This document shows, piece after piece, positions 6,635 to 11,693 of a stretch of DNA of 11,693 nucleotides (within the stretch, counting starts at the first letter, position 1; each line of letters begins with the position of its first letter). Both the position numbers and the translations under genes were made by a program. The DNA comes from Jimgerdemannia flammicorona (taxonomy: Eukaryota; Mucoromycota; Endogonomycetes; Endogonales; Endogonaceae), in the NCBI GenBank assembly GCA_003990745.1, contig RBNI01006136.1, positions 1-11,693 on the forward strand, given 5' to 3'. The notes under the pieces were generated by a model. That model had not been told where the DNA came from. It did not search any database and saw only the letters and a program-made list of their open reading frames with translations.

Positions 6635-8450
6635 ATGAGGGGCTTGCTGGCTAGAGGATATGAAAGGAGAAAAAGTAATGCTGGGGGATAGAGAACTGGA
6701 AGAGTGAGCTTTGTAGATAATATAAAGAGAGATCATCTAATAACTAGACTGGAGGGCTGGCTGAAGAAGGGCAAGGAGATGATAAGAGCTGTAGAGTCTG
6801 GTGAAGTAGTTCATAATAGTGAGAGAAGCAGAGCTGAGGAAGTAGTGGCTAAGAGGAGTAGGACTGCTGATGGCAAAAAGACTACTAATCTGAAAACAAA
6901 ATCCAGATATGATAGTTAATAATAGATCTAGACAGAGGGTGGGCACAAGGTCCAGAAATCTGGCAGATAGTATGATGGGTCTGGTGACAGCACTGTTACT
7001 CAAGAAATTGAGGTCAGAATTTGCCATCACATTGTGTTTCTGAGACTTAGCAGTGATGGTGAGGATAATTCTGGGGCTTCTGATCCAGAAGATGAAGAGA
7101 GCAGCATCAGTAAAGTTTTTGAAGGATCTGGAAGAGGTGGAGGTAGACTTTGAGAAGGAGAAGATACTGTTAAAAGTAATGATGAAGAGAGTGATAGTGG
7201 GGGGAGTAGTGATCTCCATGGCCCAGTACTTACACTGAGACCTCTGAGTAGTATAGCTAATAGTACTGGATATTCCTATAGTATCAAAGAAAATGGCCAA
7301 AAGGTTGATTGTAAAGGTCATCAAAGACTATAAGGATATTATGGATGTTGGATTTTAGGTCTGAGAAGATACAGAATTCAGGATAAGAGATATAAATATC
7401 AGGATATAGCTGGTAGATAAGAAGAATATAGAGAAGGCAAGGGACTAGCTGGTAGTTCTCAAGTTGGGACCTGTGGAGTACAAGATCTCAAGAGTAAAAA
7501 AGATGCTAGAGGAAGAAGAGGACTTGCTAGAAGTATTGGAGGATTTGGCTGGAGCTGTGGAGAGAAGGAGATTGATCTAGAAGAAGTATGAGACCAAGAT
7601 AGTTATAGAGATTGTGAATGACAAGAAGATGTGACTGAATTAAGTAGCCTGAGAGAGGATACAAAAGAGGTGCATTCAGAAGAATCTATTGGCCAGGAGG
7701 GGGGGTAGCCAGAGGGACCACTACTGGAAAAGCTGGATCAAAGGTAAGTATCTGGACAAGAGAGAAGAAAGCAGTACCAAAGAAGACTCCAGGAGGAGAA
7801 GAAGATATAGGGCTGAGTGTCATTGTGGAAGATGCTGAGATGGTAGAGAGGGAGTACTCTCAGTATGAGGTGCCAGATGAGGCTGAAGGTAATGATGAAT
7901 TATAAGATATACTAGAAAAGGATTGGAATAAGTTAGTGAGAAGAAATGTAGAGGGTAGACAGGCAGAAGGGGGGAAGAGAGTGGTCCAGAGAGTGGCAGA
8001 GGCTGAAGTCAAGAAGAAATAGCTATGGAAAATGCTTAAGAATGTGGTGGCTGAGGAGCTGGGGGGAGAGAACTTCTGAGTACTAAGTGAGAGATACTGG
8101 GGTGAAATCTTATATAGTGAGGAGGTGCCATGAAAACTCCAGGATGAGATAATAGTGATATTGCTGAAGACTGAGGCATATCAGGTTGACAATAACAGAG
8201 AGGTAGTACTTCTGGCAATTACAAATAACAGGGCTACTTATATGTGAGGCTTGAGAAAAGGGCTGACAAAGTGGCAGATAGTGTGTAAGGAGTATTATAT
8301 AGAGATGAAGGCTATAAATGATATAGATTGTCAGGAGATCTTGGAGGCATTGGAGACTTAGTAAGGAGAGGCAGATGAACTAGAGACATAGAGGAATCTG
8401 GATGTTACTGGTAATGCAGTAAGTATGAAATTGTAGAATGGATAGCTATT
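6635..8450 (+). pseudogene. LINE ORF1-like pseudogene
   Basis: Precedes the endonuclease, as ORF1 does in two-ORF LINEs. Open pieces are broken by stops: one of about 70 codons at 6704-6919 rich in K, R and E, and a longer frame from about 7681 to 8450 (frame of 7681) broken mostly by TAG or TGA where W or Q would fit. The frame changes between about 7500 and 7681, so indels have also accumulated. Translation is highly charged, as expected of an RNA-binding ORF1 product, but I see no CCHC knuckle or RRM signature. The ATG at 6635 is an arbitrary start. Minus-strand frames across this region (for example 6737-7324) are by-products of purine-rich sequence. Confidence 0.55.
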
Positions 8451-8486
8451 CTTTAAATACTATTATTCAATATTAACAGTATAATT

Positions 8487-9160
8487 AGAATCTTATCTTT
8501 GAATGTCAATGGGCTATAAGGAGTAGTGAGGCAGTGAAATATCTTTGGATAGCTGAAGGGGATAGAAGCAGATTTATTCTTACTATAGAATATTGGGTAT
8601 AATAGAGACTTAGATAGTCTGGACTAGACAATAGAATAGGGAGATATAGCTATTTGGTGAGGACATATAGACATTCTGGTTAGGAAGAGCAAGAGGGATA
8701 TTAGGGACATTGGATATTGGAGGAGCAGAGTAGTATAGAGAGTTTAGAAGAAATCAGACTAGAGGCCCTTGATAGTTGGGTCATATTATTATCTGGTGGA
8801 AAAAGAGGAGAGAGTGGAATAGATTCAAGGGCTACAAGAGTCTGGAGCATTGGTGGAGGTAGAGATTGATTGTCTAGGGAGGGACTTTAATATGATATAT
8901 AATAGAAGGTTAGATAGAACTAATAGTAGAAGGAGAATAGTAGATAGGAGTGATAGTATGGAAGCCTGAGAGAAAGTCGAACATTTGAGCTCTTTGGTGG
9001 ATACCAGGAGGCTTAAATGGGGGGATTGTAGGATATTTATCTGCTGGATGATAGGACTAGGCTCAAGAATTAACTGGATGTTGACTGCTGACTGCTAGAG
9101 AGTTGATATCTGAAGGACTTTGGAAACAGTTTAATATCTATAGTTAGATCACTGGGGTCT
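8487..9160 (+). pseudogene. LINE ORF2 endonuclease (EEP/APE-like) domain, degenerate
   Basis: Read in one frame (codons at multiples of 3), it begins RILSLNVNGL, the start of EEP endonucleases, where the second N of NxNG contacts metal. GRDFNMI at 8877-8897 corresponds to the GDFN motif (first G now R), SRINWML near 9066 to the S-R-I-D strand, and DHW at 9147-9155 to the terminal S-D-H motif. A segment after L-L-stop near 8580 occupies the place of the catalytic QE(T) motif but has lost it. The first eleven stops are eight TAG, two TGA and one TAA, all reachable by C-to-T change on either strand. Length (about 220 codons) suits the family. The domain would have nicked target DNA to prime reverse transcription; this copy is dead. 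Confidence 0.8.
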
Positions 9161-10142
9161 TCTTGGAGAGAGGTATTTTGGGAGAAGTAGGGAGGGGCCT
9201 GGATATTGGTAACTGAATATCTCTTTGCTAGGAGAGTTCTCTCTATGAGAGGTATGGGTGGTGGATATTAGCTCAAGGATTTTTGATTAGAGGGCTGAGG
9301 GGCTAGAGATTAGAGATTACTAGATATGATTGAAATCTGAGACACAAAAGTACTGGGGGGAGGCAGGCAGGATGTGGAGTATTCAGAGGAAGAAGCAAAT
9401 GAGATGGGTCTCTCAGAAGTTAGCAAGGTTTTTGGTGACTTGGGCAGAGCTGTTGAATTATAGTGAGAAAGGAGATTAGTAAATATAGTGGATCAGACCG
9501 GAGGTAGAGAAGCTGAAGAATATACTGAGGTAAGAGGAGGACCTACAGATTAAGAGCATGATAGCCTGGCTGCAGTAGCAGAGATTGGAGGAGGAAGAAA
9601 GGTCTACTAAGTTTTTGTCATAGCTACTATAGATGAGAAGAGTATGGTAGTAGTGAGAGAGGATTTTGGATGAGGATAGAGAGTTAGTTATTGGGATACT
9701 AGAGATTCTAGATCAGTTGAGCAGATAGTGGGGACATTTGTAGAGTGAGGAGGATAAAGGGGTAGAGGTGCTGAATATTGACAGATATTTAGAAAAATAG
9801 CACCCTGATGGTAGTAGGCTTAGGTAACCTTGGTGCTATTGTTCAAAGAAAGGAAATTTGGCAGGTTCTGATGATGATAAGCTCTGGGACTGCACTAGGG
9901 GAGGATAGCTTATAGTGGGATTTCTGGAAGAAGATGGCAGGAGTTGAGTTGGTTTTGGAGAAAATGACAGCAATATGCAATGAAGTAATTGGCTCTGGAG
10001 TATAGATTGGAGGGCAGAGCTTAGGCCTTATGGCTCTGCTGTTTAAGAATAAGAGAAAGAGGAAGGAGTGGAAGAACTGGAAGCTAATCATGCTTCTGGA
10101 TATAAATTGCAAACTGGTCATAAAGGTACTGGTGGTTAGGGG
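9161..10142 (+). pseudogene. LINE ORF2 linker and RT N-terminal (fingers) region, degenerate
   Basis: The linker continues in the endonuclease frame to about 9800; from 9841 the coding signal is in the next frame, so an indel lies between. At 9886-9912 GTALGEDSL matches the G-x-A-P-G-x-D-G-L segment typical of L1-type RTs, followed by WDFWKKM. At about 10030-10138 LLFKNK and then NWKLIMLLDINCKL (10075-10116) correspond to the LLPKK...NWRPISLLNxDYK segment of RT fingers, ending in KVLVVR. Stops TAG occur at 9913 and in GV-stop-IGG just before 10000. The block that should follow, containing palm motif A with the first catalytic aspartate, is missing; sequence jumps to the palm helix downstream of motif A. 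Confidence 0.75.
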
Positions 10143-11693
10143 GTCTGGCTGGGCAAGGTGCTGGACAGAATTGGTGTTCCCCCACAGTTTAGGGCCTCTA
10201 TGTTGAGTTTGTTGGAAAAGAGTAGAGCGGCGCTGATGTGTAATGGTCACAGGGGGTTAGCTTTCCCCTTGGGGAGGGGAGTTCCTCAAGGGGATCCACT
10301 GTCCCCTATCCTATATGCCCTCTCCTTGGAACCTCTGATGGATAGGATCCGTAGAAGGGTGGCGGGGCTCTCGGTGTATGGTGTGGAGTGGAAGGTGGGG
10401 GCCTTTGCTGATGATATGGTAGTTGGGCTTGGATCGGTAGCAGATGTGGAGGCCCTTCAAGAAACGGTGGAGTGGTATGAGGTGCACTCGGGAGCAAAGC
10501 TCAACTGGCATAAGTGTGAAACGATGGTGCTGGGGAATGGGCTAGTGGGAGGGGATGTCATTGGAACAATTGTCCCCACAGGAGAGGTGGTGCAGTATCT
10601 TGGTATCTTCCTCTCTGTATATAGATCAGTTCTGCCCCGGATATGGTGGGAGAGGAGGGTGGACATTTGGGGGGAGGCTCTCAAAAGTTGGGGGGGTCGC
10701 CACATCTCCCTGGCAGGGTGGGTGGCGATTCTGAATGTATACTGGTTCCCCAAGCTGTGGTATGTGGCATATCACTTAGACTTTCCTGCTTGGATGGTGA
10801 AGCGGTTGATGAAACTGGCTAGGGATTGGATTTGGGCAGGCAGAAGGGCCCAGATCAGTTGGGATACCCTTGTGGAGCCAGTGCTTCAGGGAGGCCTGGG
10901 CCTTGTTGATCTCCCTAAGCGCCTACACTGCCTGCGAGCTTGGTGGTTGAGAAGGGCTGTAGAGCTACAGGGTGGAGGTTGGGTACCATTGATGAAGAAG
11001 GTGTGGGAGATGAGGGTCTCCCCCAGGGGGTCCTCAGGGGATCTGCTCTCTTTGGTGGGTCTGAATGGGAGTCGCCGGCTGCGATATAAGGGCTTCTGGT
11101 GGGGAGTAATTGACGGAGCTCACAGGATAGGCCTGCGCTGGCATGGCAATGAGGGGGAGGTGGTATGGGGTCCAGCTATGTGGAAATGGGACTGTTTGCT
11201 TCTAGGGGGAGTCCCACTCACTGAGTTTGACATCAGAGATGGCATAGAATATCAGCGGTGAATTGGCCAGGATCTTTGGCCAAGTAGTTGGCAGACGGTG
11301 AGGATTGGAGAGGAGTGGGACTGGGCAGGGATTTGGTCTTGGAGTACTGAGGTGCGGCGGTGGCTTCCTCCGAAGTACTGGGTAGTATGGTGGCGAATGT
11401 TGCAGAGGAATGTTATGTTGAACTTCCGTGCTGGGCATCTGGTGGATGGTGGCCAGTTGGATTGTGAGGAGTGTTATAATGTTGGGCAGGTTGGGGGTTT
11501 CGTACAAATGCCAGAACATTGGCTGGGGGAGTGTGAGGTGTTGGGGGATTTTTGGATAGCTATAGGGGATCGGCTTGGGGTTAAAAGGAGGCCAGATGGC
11601 GAGAGGGGTCGCTGGGATGATTTGGCATCAAGAATTGTGGGGGGTGTCGGCAATAGGTGGCTTACTGTAGGGTGGGTTGTAGCAGTGTGGGTG
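10143..11693 (+). pseudogene. LINE ORF2 reverse transcriptase palm to C-terminus, little mutated, one stop
   Basis: The frame opens after a TAG at 10137-10139. There is no true initiation codon: the usual GTG at 10158 encodes V in KVLDRIG, a continuing palm segment. Motif B GVPQGDPLSP is at 10278-10307, the catalytic FADD (motif C) at 10404-10415, motif D GAKLNWHK after it, and motif E QYLGI at 10593-10607. Then comes the tryptophan-rich thumb and C-terminal region with GGLGLVDLP, as in L1-type ORF2 proteins. A TGA at 11259-11261 stops the frame, but the same frame stays open for another 144 codons to the window end and carries C-x2-C-x14-H-x4-C (11463-11534), the zinc-knuckle (zf-RVT-like) domain. 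The TGA is thus probably a single nonsense change, for example CGA to TGA. Motif A is absent upstream, so the product could not be catalytic. CpGs are frequent, unlike upstream. Confidence 0.85.

Larger units (their letters stand above)
6590..11693 (+). mobile_element. APE-type (L1-like) LINE retrotransposon, chimeric, truncated by window
   Basis: Order along the plus strand: ORF1-like region, EEP endonuclease, RT linker and fingers, RT palm motifs B to E, C-terminal region and zinc-knuckle domain. This is the standard two-ORF non-LTR layout. The left boundary is estimated from the composition change; the 3' end and tail lie beyond the window. The part before about 10140 is saturated with nonsense codons and nearly CpG-free. 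The part after is CpG-containing, with a single in-frame TGA. A segment including RT motif A is absent at the junction, so the element as shown cannot encode a working RT. Confidence 0.85.

Noticed and set aside
6737..7324. Minus-strand 195-residue open frame across the LINE ORF1 region
   Set aside because: The plus strand is purine-rich here and its TAG/TGA stops read as CTA/TCA on the other strand, which leaves the antisense frame open by composition. The translation is low-complexity in S, T, I, F and L with no motif.
8487..9500. Reassigned stop codons (TAG/TAA read as glutamine) instead of mutation
   Set aside because: TGA also appears in frame, TAG falls at places where tryptophan fits as well as glutamine, frames shift, and the 3' part of the same LINE uses CAG and CAA normally with no internal TAG.
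9843..10753. Minus-strand open frames opposite the RT (9843-10250, 10306-10497, 10311-10511, 10457-10753)
   Set aside because: They lie antisense to recognisable RT motifs and show no domain of their own.
1..11693. CRISPR arrays, bacterial operons, integron or prophage features
   Set aside because: No regularly spaced identical repeats, ribosome binding sites, or bacterial gene families were seen; all mobile signals are of eukaryotic type.

Overview
This is eukaryotic nuclear DNA: it holds an APE-type (L1-like) LINE, long A-tracts, a poly(A) retro-insertion with a target-site duplication, MITE-like structure, and no bacterial-style operons. A fungus or another methylating or RIP-capable protist or alga fits best, but no gene here fixes the lineage. 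All counts and alignments were made by eye.

Layout. Positions 1-4800 are host-like DNA with ordinary CpG content and low gene density. The left edge may hold the end of a coding exon (2-196). The only single-exon gene I would defend is a minus-strand 240-residue protein at 1099-1821, with two C-x2-C...H-x3-5-H finger-like units and a decayed internal repeat. A tRNA-like cloverleaf followed by T5 sits at 3317-3399. Position 4803-4903 is a very short poly(A) retro-insertion bounded by a 17-bp direct repeat.

From about 4904 to 10140 the DNA is strongly CpG-depleted and TA-rich. It contains a 583-bp inverted-repeat element (5095-5677) with 12-bp terminal inverted repeats and 8-bp flanking direct repeats, resembling a non-autonomous hAT-type MITE. 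An anonymous AT-rich stretch follows (5687-6590). Next come the mutated remains of a LINE: ORF1-like (about 6635-8450), endonuclease (8487 to about 9160), and RT linker and fingers (to about 10140), all full of TAG/TGA/TAA codons.

At about 10140-10146 the sequence switches abruptly to CpG-containing, almost stop-free LINE sequence. This encodes RT palm motifs B to E, the C-terminal region and a zinc-knuckle domain, interrupted by one TGA, and it runs off the right edge. The switch coincides with a frame change and the absence of the RT segment carrying catalytic motif A. The LINE therefore looks like a chimera of an old, mutated 5' part and a younger 3' part, although assembly error must be excluded.
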